Assembly: GCF_037076455.1 (NCBI RefSeq)
Contig: NZ_AP028679.1
Location: 3,487,501 to 3,551,500, forward strand
Direction: 5' to 3'
Length of the DNA stretch: 64,000 bases
Source of the DNA: Desulfoferula mesophila
GTDB lineage: Bacteria > Desulfobacterota > Desulfarculia > Desulfarculales > Desulfarculaceae
Shown: piece after piece, positions 43,345-52,457 of the stretch
How positions within the stretch are numbered: position 1 is the stretch's first letter
Layout: each line of letters begins with the position of its first letter
Position numbers and translations under genes: made by a program
The notes under the pieces: generated by a model
The model's input: only the letters and a program-made list of their open reading frames with translations
The model's database searches: none
What the model was told of the DNA's origin: nothing

Positions 43345-43748
43345 GGCCCTGAAGAGGCTGCGTCCGGCGCCGTTGCCGCGAAGGATGACCCAATAACCTG
43401 GCCTCCGGGCGACGTACCGGAAGCCAGGCCGATCTCTAGCGCCGTTTGAGTCGGGGCTCAGGCATGCCCATGAGTTGACGTTGCCGGTTCCCGGGGGGGA
43501 AGTGACCAGGTTCGCATCGACGCCGGTAGGCTCTTGGGGGACGAGTCAGACGCGCACACCTACCAGGCTCTGCCTCCCAAAAATTGGCCCCGCACCTTTA
43601 AGACACCTCAGCTTGGCTCATACTCCAGCGGGCGAATCACCTTATTTCCATAAGACCTTTGTTAAGTTAGGTAATTGTTGTAGAGTGCATGGGGGCTGTC
43701 CGCAAGCCGCCCGGCAGATCGTCAACCTGCGGAACGGACCACCACACA
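43345..43748. other. Non-coding stretch (404 bp)
   Basis: No gene. An AT-richer stretch (about 43640-43690, including TTGTTAAGTTAGGTAATTG) may hold the promoter of the large membrane protein that follows. Confidence 0.4.
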
Positions 43749-46472
43749 ATGCCGACATTCACCAACGCGAAACGCTCGCCCCAAAGCACGGCCGCGGACC
43801 CGGCAATGGGAGGCGGCGAGAGGCTATCCCCCTGGGTCACTTGGGTCGTGGTCCTAATATACGCGGTGGCCGTCGGCCTTAGGGTATGGCGTTTTTTCAG
43901 CGGCGAACTCCACGACGACAGCGCTGTGGTGGGCCTCATGGGGCTGGCGGTCCTGCAGGGCCCGTTCCCTATTTTCTTTTTCGGACAAAACTGGATGGGC
44001 AGCCTGGACGCCATCCTGGCCGCTCCCCTATATGCCTGGTTCGGCCCCAGCGCCCTGACGGTCAACGTGTTGCCGCCGGTGTTGTCCCTGGCCTTCATGG
44101 CCTGCCTGCAGCCCATACTGCGCCGCAGGGTGGGCACCTGGGGCATGTTGGCGGGCTTGGCTTACCTGGCCGTGCCCCCCACCTCCTGGCTGTACTGGTG
44201 CGGTGAGGCCCGAACCCATTACATGCTGGGGCTGTTGTTGGCGGCTCTGGTGTTGCTCATGACCCACCGGCTTTGGCAAGAGCGCGCTTGGTCGTGGAGC
44301 AACCTGCTGTTGTGGGGGCTATTCGGCGGCGCCGCCCTCTGGACCAACTTTTCCGTCATCGTGGTGATCCTGCCCTGCACGGTGTTTTTGCTCTTTACGT
44401 GCAAAGGCAAAATCAGCCTCTGGAGCGTACCCTTGGCCGCCCTGGGCGGAGTGGTGGGCGGCGCCCCTTTGCTTTGGTTCAATCTCACCCACCACATGGC
44501 CAACGCCGGGCAAGGCGGCTTTTTTGGCTGGCAATATATCCTGCCCGCCCTGTCGCCCTTGCTGAATAACAGCTTGCCCATGATTTTGGGGCTCAACACC
44601 GCCATCTCCGGGGGCCCCACCGGCGGCTATGGAATCTTCCTGCTTCTCTATGGGCTGCTGCTGGCCGTTGTGGGTTTGGGAGGCTACTTTCTTTTCCGGC
44701 TCAACCGAGGGCAAGGCCAGGCATTCACTTGGCTGTTGCTGGGCATCGCTCTTTTGAACCTCGTAGTCGTGATCTCTTCCGCCTACATCAGGGGCCTGTA
44801 CGAAGCAGACCCGCGTTATCTGTTGTGCCTGTACCTGGTGGTGCCCTTTCTGGTGGGAGCCCTTGCCCGCTGGCTGTCCACCAAAAACTCCTGGGCCGCC
44901 GTGGCCCTGGTGCTGGCTTTGGCATTGGTGCATGTCTCCCAATATTCGCAGTGCAGGATGTGGAATTTTCAGAGCCCGCTGCTGGATATCAAGCACGGGT
45001 TTTACCTGAACCAAGAGGCTGGGATTAAAAAGAATCTGCGGGAGATACGCGCGGCCGGCTTCAAGTACCTCTACAGCAAACACAGATGGTACATCTTGAA
45101 TTTCCTGGCCAATGGCGATCCGGTGGTCTGCAATTACTGGAAGTCGCGCGACTTCAACAGCACCATCAAAGTCGATGCCTCCGACAATCCGGGCATGCTG
45201 GACATGGACCAGGGCAGCCTGGATATTCTGGGTCTAGCCCACAAGACCTGGCGCGGTGGGAGAAATACGATCGTTTACGATTTCAGTGCGCCGACCGGGG
45301 CGGCTGTGCTGCTGCCCCGCCGGAGCTGGTCGGCCAGGGCCAATGGCCGGGACTTGGGCCAAACCCTGAACGACGCCGATCTGACCACCGGTTTCAGCAC
45401 CCCGGGCCCGGCCCGGGAAGGCGATTCGCTGACCATTGACCTGGGACGGCCCCAAAACGTGGGCGGCCTGGCCATGATACCCGCCGAGTTCCGCCAGGTG
45501 CCCAAGGGCCTGATGGTGGAGTTGGCCGGCCCTGACGGCGTATTCTCCACAGTCAGACAGAGCCGTACTTACTGGGGCCCCTTCTACCTTTCCGGGCCGC
45601 ACCCCTTTCTCAAGGCCCGCTACCCGCGGGTTGAAAGCTACTTCCCTCCCCGCCAAACCAGGTACATCCGCCTTACCCACCAGGGGGAAAACCGCTATCA
45701 CCATTGGAGCGTGCATGAGCTCCTGCTGTTCGGGCCCGGCCCGGAAAGCGAGTGCACCTGGGATGAGAGCGCCCGAAGAGTCTTCCGCATCCTAAAGGCC
45801 GATAACATCCAAAACGCCTATGGCGACGCCTGGATCGCCGCTAAGGTTGTCTCTCATTTCCAAGGGAACGTCCATGTCGTTACCGGCAATGTGAACCTGG
45901 ATGTTTACGGCACCGGCAAGCGCACCTACTCCAAACCGCTTATCCTACGACCCGTCAAGGGCAGCGCCCTGATCTTGAACCAACGGGCGGGCGCCATTGT
46001 GGAAACGCAACTGGCATCCTACGGCATCTCCTATCGCAGGCAGGATGCCGGGCGCTTTGTGGTCTTTTTGCTCGACGGCCAGGCCCAAGGCGAGCCATTA
46101 GCCATAAAACGCCTGCCCACCCCGCAGGGTCAGGGGGTTGTCTGGCAAATCGGCCAAGGCCCAAGCGCCGAGTTGGGCTGGCTGCGACTGTCAGGCCTAA
46201 ACGACCGGCTTCCTCCGGACTTCAGCTTGGAATGCAGGACCTCCCAGGGAGCCTGGGAGCCGGTCGACTTGGTCAAGGCGGGGCCCATCGTTTTTTCCGG
46301 TCAGGTGTTGCTGGGCTATCAGGGCAAAGACAATCTCTACCGCTTAGCGACGCCGCATCGCGCGAAACAAATCAGGCTGCGTCAGCTAAGCCCCCAGGCG
46401 GCCCAAAAGCTGGGAGAGTTCAACCTAAGCGCGTGGGAGCCCACCAAACCAAGCGGCGAAACCGCGCAATAG
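43749..46472 (+). CDS. Membrane glycosyltransferase-like protein with C-terminal discoidin-like domain (907 aa)
   Basis: About 11-12 membrane segments in the first 420 residues. The first extracytoplasmic loop has SGELHDDSAVVGLMGLAVLQ, like the acidic motif of GT39/GT83 PMT-type enzymes. The C-terminal half is soluble. About residues 530-680 (DADLTTGFSTPGPAREGD, DLGRPQNVGGLAMIPAEF, TRYIRLTHQGENRYHHWSV) resemble an F5/8 type C (discoidin) carbohydrate-binding domain. ATG 43749 is preferred over an in-frame start at 43689. A cell-envelope glycan role is inferred. Confidence 0.8.
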   Translation: MPTFTNAKRSPQSTAADPAMGGGERLSPWVTWVVVLIYAVAVGLRVWRFFSGELHDDSAVVGLMGLAVLQGPFPIFFFGQNWMGSLDAILAAPLYAWFGPSALTVNVLPPVLSLAFMACLQPILRRRVGTWGMLAGLAYLAVPPTSWLYWCGEARTHYMLGLLLAALVLLMTHRLWQERAWSWSNLLLWGLFGGAALWTNFSVIVVILPCTVFLLFTCKGKISLWSVPLAALGGVVGGAPLLWFNLTHHMANAGQGGFFGWQYILPALSPLLNNSLPMILGLNTAISGGPTGGYGIFLLLYGLLLAVVGLGGYFLFRLNRGQGQAFTWLLLGIALLNLVVVISSAYIRGLYEADPRYLLCLYLVVPFLVGALARWLSTKNSWAAVALVLALALVHVSQYSQCRMWNFQSPLLDIKHGFYLNQEAGIKKNLREIRAAGFKYLYSKHRWYILNFLANGDPVVCNYWKSRDFNSTIKVDASDNPGMLDMDQGSLDILGLAHKTWRGGRNTIVYDFSAPTGAAVLLPRRSWSARANGRDLGQTLNDADLTTGFSTPGPAREGDSLTIDLGRPQNVGGLAMIPAEFRQVPKGLMVELAGPDGVFSTVRQSRTYWGPFYLSGPHPFLKARYPRVESYFPPRQTRYIRLTHQGENRYHHWSVHELLLFGPGPESECTWDESARRVFRILKADNIQNAYGDAWIAAKVVSHFQGNVHVVTGNVNLDVYGTGKRTYSKPLILRPVKGSALILNQRAGAIVETQLASYGISYRRQDAGRFVVFLLDGQAQGEPLAIKRLPTPQGQGVVWQIGQGPSAELGWLRLSGLNDRLPPDFSLECRTSQGAWEPVDLVKAGPIVFSGQVLLGYQGKDNLYRLATPHRAKQIRLRQLSPQAAQKLGEFNLSAWEPTKPSGETAQ

Positions 46473-46515
46473 GCTCGGCTGTCCACGCGGCGGCGGGCGA
46501 TTCGGATAGCTTCCT

Positions 46516-47472
46516 ATGCATGAATCCGCATCTCAAAATGGTTTGGCCATCGCAAAGGACTACTGGCTGCAATGGGGCCACCCCTGGCTTGCCGCCAGGC
46601 ATCCCCAGCTTCTCGAGCGGATCGGGGTCGGCCTCTTCAGCGGTTCGGAGGTGCTCGGGGCGGATGACGCCCTCTCCCGCGATCACGGCTGGGGCCCGCG
46701 TCTGGAGATTTTCCGCAGCGGGCAAGAGGGCTTCTCCAACGAGGCTCTGCAATCAGAAATGACAGCCGCCGCGCCCGCGGAATGGGAAGGCTTTCAAAAC
46801 CGTTACCAGTTTGCGCCTTCCATCCAGGTCCATAATCTGGCGGAATATTTTGGCCGGAACTTCCCCCGCCGCCGCTTGCCGGAGTCGCCGCTGGATTGGG
46901 TCTGCTGCGATGCCAAACTGCCCAATCTGGAATCACATCTCCACTTTGTCCGCCACGGCGCCGTCTTCCACGACCCGGCGGGCATATTGGCCGAGGTGCG
47001 GGCCAGGCTGCGCACCTATCCCGAAGACGTCTGGCTGCTGCGCATGGCCCAGCTTTGCTTTGATCTCGCGCACTACGGCGAGTACAATTTCTGCTGGCGG
47101 TTGGTCAAGCGCCAAGACCCGGTGGCGGCGGCGATGGCGGTCGGCAGCTTCCAGCTTGCGGCGATGGCCCTCTCCCTGGTCATGGACCACGACTACGCGC
47201 CCTACTGGAAGTGGCTTCACCACGTCTTTCGGTCGCGCGAATTCGCCGCCCGACTCGATGCCCATCTCCTGAGCATGTCCACGACTCTCGATTACCAGAG
47301 CCGCGCGGCGTCCATCGAAGCGGTGTGCCAGTTGCTCATGGCGGAGTTGGTCGAGCGCGGCATCCTGCCGCCCGACCTGGATGACGGCTCCGGCCTTCCC
47401 CTCTTTTTTCAGGCGCGGGCCTATCTGCTCGGCCGCATTGGCGACCCGGCCGTTAGGGCCTTGGCCGGGTAA
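46516..47472 (+). CDS. DUF4037 nucleotidyltransferase-like protein (318 aa)
   Basis: The N-terminal region FSGSEVLGADDALSRDHGWGPR matches the GS...D.x(n)DxD-like pattern of the minimal nucleotidyltransferase domain that precedes DUF4037. The C-terminal helical part (YPEDVWLLRMAQLCFDLAHY ... YAPYWKWLHHVF) fits DUF4037. Members are thought to modify small molecules such as antibiotics by nucleotide transfer, without proof here. The start is ATG 46516, 43 bp after the preceding gene. Confidence 0.85.
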   Translation: MHESASQNGLAIAKDYWLQWGHPWLAARHPQLLERIGVGLFSGSEVLGADDALSRDHGWGPRLEIFRSGQEGFSNEALQSEMTAAAPAEWEGFQNRYQFAPSIQVHNLAEYFGRNFPRRRLPESPLDWVCCDAKLPNLESHLHFVRHGAVFHDPAGILAEVRARLRTYPEDVWLLRMAQLCFDLAHYGEYNFCWRLVKRQDPVAAAMAVGSFQLAAMALSLVMDHDYAPYWKWLHHVFRSREFAARLDAHLLSMSTTLDYQSRAASIEAVCQLLMAELVERGILPPDLDDGSGLPLFFQARAYLLGRIGDPAVRALAG

Positions 47473-47475
47473 GGC

Positions 47476-48081
47476 CTAGCGATACTTGCCGCCAAAGGGG
47501 TCCGCACCATCGGTGAACATCGCGGCAAAAGACTCCTGGCTGCCGAGATCCACAGCGGTGCAGTAGTTCATCACCCCTTTCTTGCCGGTCATGATCAGAG
47601 GTTTGGCCTTGGCCACGTCAAGGTTTCCTTCCCCGTCCAGGACGTCGTCCCGCACTTCCAGGTGCAGCACCTTGCCGGTGATGAGCACGTGCTTGTCCTC
47701 CTCGTAGAGCTGCACGCACTCGCACTCCATCCAGGCATAGCATCCCGCCACCCCCGGAGGGCTGACCACGTGGGAGGGTTTTTCGTCCAGCCCGGCCAAC
47801 TCGAACTCATCTATCTCCGGCGGCACGTTCTTGGCCGTGGGAATGACCTTGTCCTGCATTTGCGCACCCGCCATGTTCACCACGAACTGGTTGGTGGCGC
47901 GGATGTTGGCCAAGGTGTCGCGTTTCTTGGCCGAGGCCAGGCAGATCAAGTCCAGGGGACGCAGCACCGGCATGATGCAGGACCAGGGAGCCACGTTGCG
48001 CACGCCATCGGGGCTCATGGTGGAGATGAAGGTCACGGGCAGGGGAAACAGTCCTTCTCTCATGAACGGCTTTAAGATCAT
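47476..48081 (-). CDS. Flavin reductase-like domain protein (201 aa)
   Basis: FMN-binding split-barrel protein of the flavin reductase family: LPVTFISTMSPDGVRNVAPW, CLASAKKRDTLANIRATNQF and FVVNMAG are the flavin-contact strands and loops, and GCYAWMECECVQL follows. It likely reduces or stores FMN for an oxygenase or acts on an organic acid; no partner is adjacent. ATG 48079-48081 has GGGAG upstream. It converges closely (3 bp) on the DUF4037 gene. Confidence 0.9.
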   Translation of the reverse strand: MILKPFMREGLFPLPVTFISTMSPDGVRNVAPWSCIMPVLRPLDLICLASAKKRDTLANIRATNQFVVNMAGAQMQDKVIPTAKNVPPEIDEFELAGLDEKPSHVVSPPGVAGCYAWMECECVQLYEEDKHVLITGKVLHLEVRDDVLDGEGNLDVAKAKPLIMTGKKGVMNYCTAVDLGSQESFAAMFTDGADPFGGKYR

Positions 48082-48483
48082 TTAGACAACTCCCGATAAA
48101 TGACGAATTGCGAAAGCGGCCTGCCGGGTGATTTCTGCCTAAGCCTCGCGGGGCAACTCCCACGATCATGGCCGCGCTGCCGCCTTTGGTTCGCGCTCCA
48201 ATAAAAAACCGCCCACGCCCTTCGCCTTCTGGCGATCAGGGACCGTTGACGGCCTCTCAATGAACTACCTGGTTTTATGAGCAGCGGGGGGGCGGCGTCC
48301 TTTCCTGGGACGAATATTTTTCCCGCTCTAGTTTTTTAACTTATAACAATTCACCGCATAGTCAAGCCATGACATTGCCTGGTCCCACCGCGCCCTATCT
48401 CCCAGGGATGGCTGGCGGCGGAAGGCGACAAAACAGGGGCCGGCCAATCCGGCCGGCCCCTTGGCATCAACCGTTCAGTTGTC
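48082..48483. other. Non-coding stretch with terminator (402 bp)
   Basis: Carries the promoter region of the flavin reductase gene (AT-rich stretch about 48320-48355) and the terminator at 48436-48460 of the leftward OmpA-like gene. No gene is seen. Confidence 0.5.
48436..48460 (-). terminator. Terminator of OmpA-like lipoprotein gene
   Basis: A perfect 10-bp GC stem, GGGGCCGGCC (48436-48445) with GGCCGGCCCC (48451-48460), loop AATCC. On the minus strand it is followed by TGTTTT. A near copy of the stem occurs at 50341-50362 after the tRNA fragment. Confidence 0.8.
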
Positions 48484-49143
48484 TTAGGAGGAGACCACGG
48501 GATGGATAACCACCTCGGCCCTGCCGTCCATGTAGCGGCTGTTGGGATTGCCGGAAGCCGTCACCAGCACGGGCGCAACCCCCATCCCCAGCAGCATGGT
48601 CCGGATCGCCTCGGCCCGCTGGTTGGCCAGCGTCTGCCTCTGGGCCTGGGTACCGGTGCTGTCGGGATGGCCGATCACCACGATCGTCGTCTTGCCGTAG
48701 GTGTTGACCACGTTGGCGATCGTCTGCAGCGTGGGTATGAAACCGGAATTGACCACCGCCGAGCCGGGAGCAAACGCCGTGGAGCCGGTCTCCGTCACCA
48801 GCAGGGCGTTGTCGGCCAGAATCTGCACCGAAGCCTCTCCGGCATTGATCTGGGGCGCCAGGGCTTTTTCCAGGTCCTTCTTGCGGTCATCCATGAAATG
48901 GCCCACCACGGCCCCGGTGAGCGCTCCGCCGGCGGCCCCGATCAAGGCACCGGCCCACGGGTTGGAATGGTCGATGATGGCTCCGATGGCCGCCCCGCCG
49001 GCTCCGCCGATTATGCCGCCTTTGGTGGTGTCGGTCATGGTGGACATACCGCCGTTTCCGGCGCAGCCCGAAACGGCAAACACGGCGATAACCCCCAGCA
49101 CCATCAGACTAATACCGATGGATTTTTTCCTCAATCTTTGCAC
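48484..49143 (-). CDS. OmpA-family lipoprotein with glycine-zipper segment
   Basis: 219 residues. Signal peptide with lipobox VSGC (Cys27). A glycine-zipper region (GGIIGGAGGAAIGAIIDHSN, GALIGAAGGALTGAVVGHF) may insert in the outer membrane. The C-terminal OmpA-like peptidoglycan-binding domain (TTIVVIGHPDSTGTQAQRQT, LANQRAEAIRTMLLGMGV) is of the YiaD/Pal type. GTG 49141-49143 has AAAAGGAG 9 nt upstream. It should tether outer membrane to cell wall. Single-gene transcript with its own terminator. Confidence 0.93.
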   Translation of the reverse strand: MQRLRKKSIGISLMVLGVIAVFAVSGCAGNGGMSTMTDTTKGGIIGGAGGAAIGAIIDHSNPWAGALIGAAGGALTGAVVGHFMDDRKKDLEKALAPQINAGEASVQILADNALLVTETGSTAFAPGSAVVNSGFIPTLQTIANVVNTYGKTTIVVIGHPDSTGTQAQRQTLANQRAEAIRTMLLGMGVAPVLVTASGNPNSRYMDGRAEVVIHPVVSS

Positions 49144-49270
49144 TGCCGCCGACTCCTTTTTTCCGTTGTAGTTAGGAATTACACGGGATTGTTTTCATTC
49201 TACAGTTGCCAAGGCATCCGTTACAAGATGAAGGTCCCCAGGTTGGCCTGGATGGCTTGGGCGGCGAGGT

Positions 49271-50230
49271 TCACAGCTTGATCAGGCACTCCGGGCCCAG
49301 GTCGCGGGGGCTCTGGGCCCCCAGCATCACCATGGTACGCCGCATCTCTTCCTGGAGGCAGGCAATCAAATCCCGCACCCCTTGGGCCTCGCCGGCGGCC
49401 AATGCGTAGAGTATGGGGCGTCCCAGGCCGATGGCGTCCGCGCCCATAGCCAGACCCTTGATGACGTCCGTGCCCCGTCGGAAGCCGCCGTCCATGACGA
49501 TGTAGGCCCGGCCGTCGATGGCCGCGACCACCTCTTGGGCCACCTGCAAGGGATGGGGCAAATAGTCTATGGTGTGGGCCCCGTGGTTGCTGAGCACCAC
49601 CGCGTCCACCCCGGCCTGTACGCACAACTGGGCGTCAGGCACCGAGAGCACCCCCTTGGCGATCATCTTGCCTTTGATCAGCCCGCGCAGCTCTTGCAGC
49701 TCGGCAAAGCTAAGGGGGGCGCAGCCGGTGGCCATGGGCTTGTCCTGGATCTTGGTGCCCATGGCCGCGTCGATCTCCAGCGATATCATGCCCACGCCTT
49801 CCGCGGTGATCTTCTCCACGTCGGCTTTCAGCCTGTCGCGGTCCTCGTAGGGCTTCACCGACGCGATTAGCGGCACTCCGGTGGCCAGGAGGCCTTGCAG
49901 GTCCTGGGGAATGGGGGTGCCGGTCCACATCACGCTTCCGGCCTCGGCCAGGCCCTGGGCCACCTTCAAGAGGCCGTCCTCGCAAATACCGGGGATGGGC
50001 ATGGTGATGGCGCTCATCACCACCGGCGCGGAGATATCCACACCCAAGAAATTCACCGATGTCTCGGCGCTGGGAGGAGCGTTGATAGCCTTTTGGCGCA
50101 AGGCCCAGCGGTCGAATACGGCCCGGTTGTTGGCCCCCACCCAACCGGTCTCCACCGATCCCAATGCAAAGCCCAACTCACGGGACATGAGATCCTGTTC
50201 GCCCTTGGTGTAAATCTCGCCTAAGGTCAT
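49271..50230 (-). CDS. FMN-dependent alpha-hydroxy-acid oxidase/dehydrogenase-like protein
   Basis: 319 residues, TIM barrel. The C-terminal FMN phosphate site is intact: YIVMDGGFRRGTDVIKGL followed by GADAIGLGRPILYAL. The catalytic segment reads LSNHGAHTIDYLPHP where typical lactate/glycolate oxidases have SNHGGRQLD, so the substrate-binding Arg is replaced by His while the catalytic His is kept. It may act on a non-carboxylate substrate or be an IDI2-like relative. ATG at 50230. It is the last gene before the tRNA-Arg island boundary. Confidence 0.85.
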   Translation of the reverse strand: MTLGEIYTKGEQDLMSRELGFALGSVETGWVGANNRAVFDRWALRQKAINAPPSAETSVNFLGVDISAPVVMSAITMPIPGICEDGLLKVAQGLAEAGSVMWTGTPIPQDLQGLLATGVPLIASVKPYEDRDRLKADVEKITAEGVGMISLEIDAAMGTKIQDKPMATGCAPLSFAELQELRGLIKGKMIAKGVLSVPDAQLCVQAGVDAVVLSNHGAHTIDYLPHPLQVAQEVVAAIDGRAYIVMDGGFRRGTDVIKGLAMGADAIGLGRPILYALAAGEAQGVRDLIACLQEEMRRTMVMLGAQSPRDLGPECLIKL

Positions 50231-50340
50231 GGCCGCCTCTTTTCCGGTTCGCCCCTGGCGGGCGGAGGTTAACTTATTAAGGTTACACCCAATCAGGGCC
50301 TACCGTCAGATTTTGCAACGAAAAGTGACATTGAAAAGGG

Positions 50341-50362
50341 GATGGCCAATCCGGCCGGCCCC
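50341..50362 (-). terminator. Terminator downstream of displaced tRNA-Arg 3' end
   Basis: On the minus strand GGGGCCGGCC pairs with GGCCATCCCC (one mismatched step), followed by TTTTC. It probably terminated the original tRNA-Arg transcript before the island inserted. Confidence 0.55.
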
Positions 50363-50410
50363 TTGATCTTTTGGCACGCCAGGAGGGACTCGAACCCCCG
50401 ACCGGTGGCT
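50358..50410 (-). repeat. Left 53-bp direct repeat: displaced 3' half of tRNA-Arg (att site)
   Basis: These 53 bp equal 61473-61525 exactly by eye. On the minus strand they run from the 3' side of the tRNA anticodon arm through T-arm, acceptor and CCA, plus 15 bp of downstream sequence. Sequence diverges immediately outside. No 5' half of a tRNA is present here. Confidence 0.85.
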
Positions 50411-50445
50411 CGGGAGTTATATAAATGGCATTGGCAGCAGTGAGT

Positions 50446-52419
50446 TCATTTATGCCGGCCGCCGCCATGGTGGCGAGCATCGGCGGCCAAGATAACGAAA
50501 TATTTATTTTTATATACTTCATCCAGGTTGCTTTTGCCGGTGAAGTATTTATTTTGCAAAACGAAATAGTCGATGCCGTATTGCTTGGCCAGGTCCCTGC
50601 GCCATTGGTCGTCCTTGCTGTAGAAACTTTCGCGAAGGTCTTTGCGCAGTTTGTTCCAACCGACGATGGACCGGCGATACTTCAGATACTTGTCCAGGTC
50701 CAGCCCGAAATACCCCAGGCGATGCAAGCCCTCCTTTAACAGGGGGTAATTGCTGGCGTAAATCCAGGCCGAGTAGAGCCATTCCCTGGCGCCCCCCCAG
50801 GAGGCTCGTTGAGACAAGGCCCGCCACCCACCCCCGAGGGAAGGGTCCACCATGAATAAGGAGTCCGGGGCGGTGTGGTTTTTGGCCCATAGCTGGGCCT
50901 GGCCAAAGGCGTGATACCTCTCCTGCACCTCGGGACGCATGTTTTGATTGCTCAGCCACAGGAAGGCCACCACAAAGCAGGCGCCGACAGCAATATAAGT
51001 CAATATGCGGCCCCGCCATTCGTCGTTGCGCCTCGCCAAGAAACCGGTTGCGGCGAATACCGCCCCCATACCCGCCACGGTCCACAAAAAGGCGGGGCTG
51101 CCGACATAGGCCGGGTTCATCAGAGGCCGGGCCATGCCCATGGCCCAATAGAGAATGAGCAGGCCCACGATGGAAGCGCCCAAAACCACCATCACGATAT
51201 TGAATCTTCGCTTGGCATCTACCCTGGCCAGTGCCAGCCAGCACGGTAAAGTCACCAGCAGACACCAGATCGTCGGAAAGCCTGGATGCCCGTATACGCC
51301 GAAGAACGGGGACAGCAATACCGCCATGGCTATGATTTTTCTCCACAGGCCGGCGGATTTTATTTCGTCGTACAAGCCGGCGGCCACAATCACCAGGCCG
51401 ACGTTGAGGATCATGTCGTTGGCTCGAGAGAGGGACAACTTTATCAAGCTGGAGCTAAAGGGGTATACAGAGAAAAGAACTCCCAAACCGACCAAAACGG
51501 CCATGGCCGCGCATCCGGCCATAAGGCGGCGGCGATCTTCGGAAAGCGGCCCCTGGCGCCAGACGAAATAAACCAGAAGCAGGCAGAAGCCCAGGAACGG
51601 CAGGAAAATGGCGTAGTGGCGTAGGCCGAACACGCCCAGGCTGACGGGATACCAGTGGTAGCACATCATCTTGGACAGGGAGACCCAAAGGTTCAACGGT
51701 ATTTGCCCGCCGGCGATCTCACTGGCCTTTACGGTGAGCAGGATCCACAATGCCCCACCCGCCAGGACAATGGCCGCGCCGATCCAGGTCTTGATTTCTT
51801 TCAAGGGCCGCGGGGCGACCAATACCATGGCCGCGACGAAAACCAGGGCGAATAGCCCCATGGTGAAGTGGGTGATCAGGGAGGCCAAAAGCAGCAGCCC
51901 CGCCTGGACGTACTTGCGACGCAGCACCTGGGCCACGGCCAATATCCTGAAACCGTCGGCCGCTACATAATACTGACCGATAAAGGTGCCGGTGCCGAAA
52001 CGGGCCAGGTTCATTTCCCGCACGCTACTGGCTATCACCAGCGCCACCACGACGAGCAACAAACCATAGTCGGCGTCGGGCCGTATGGCCCTGGTCAAGG
52101 AGACAAAGGCAAAGGAGAGGAACAGTATCTCGAAGGCGACGACAAAACGCTGCATGACGATCGGGGCGATTCCCAAGTAGTCATACCCCGCCAGGTAGAG
52201 CTGCATGAAGGCTGATTTTGAAAAATTCTGCGTGCCCGAGGGATACGAGCCCGGAATGGCGTCAAGATGACGAACCTCGTTTATCCAACCCTCCGGGCTG
52301 AACTCGTGCCAGGCGATTTTCAGGCTCAAAAAATTTATGTTGGTGTACCAGCAATAGGAGCACAGGGCCATGAAAGCCAGAGCGAAAACGATTTTGATGG
52401 CGTTCCTGGAAGCTAGCAT
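50446..52419 (-). CDS. Polytopic membrane protein of glycan island (657 aa)
   Basis: At least 12 hydrophobic segments. The first loop (NFLSLKIAWHEFSPEGWINE) is followed by ARFGTGTFIGQYY. The C-terminal soluble part (AQLWAKNHTAPDSLFMVDPS, GIDYFVLQNKYFTG) resembles the C-terminal domains of polytopic glycosyltransferase-like and DUF6798-type proteins. Probably an outer-leaflet glycan assembly or transfer enzyme. It is last in the operon, 38 bp after wecB. Its stop lies 36 bp from the att repeat, so the operon ends at the island edge. Confidence 0.75.
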   Translation of the reverse strand: MLASRNAIKIVFALAFMALCSYCWYTNINFLSLKIAWHEFSPEGWINEVRHLDAIPGSYPSGTQNFSKSAFMQLYLAGYDYLGIAPIVMQRFVVAFEILFLSFAFVSLTRAIRPDADYGLLLVVVALVIASSVREMNLARFGTGTFIGQYYVAADGFRILAVAQVLRRKYVQAGLLLLASLITHFTMGLFALVFVAAMVLVAPRPLKEIKTWIGAAIVLAGGALWILLTVKASEIAGGQIPLNLWVSLSKMMCYHWYPVSLGVFGLRHYAIFLPFLGFCLLLVYFVWRQGPLSEDRRRLMAGCAAMAVLVGLGVLFSVYPFSSSLIKLSLSRANDMILNVGLVIVAAGLYDEIKSAGLWRKIIAMAVLLSPFFGVYGHPGFPTIWCLLVTLPCWLALARVDAKRRFNIVMVVLGASIVGLLILYWAMGMARPLMNPAYVGSPAFLWTVAGMGAVFAATGFLARRNDEWRGRILTYIAVGACFVVAFLWLSNQNMRPEVQERYHAFGQAQLWAKNHTAPDSLFMVDPSLGGGWRALSQRASWGGAREWLYSAWIYASNYPLLKEGLHRLGYFGLDLDKYLKYRRSIVGWNKLRKDLRESFYSKDDQWRRDLAKQYGIDYFVLQNKYFTGKSNLDEVYKNKYFVILAADARHHGGGRHK

Positions 52420-52457
52420 TTCGACTCTATATATCCAGCTCGCTTCGGCTCAGCGGT

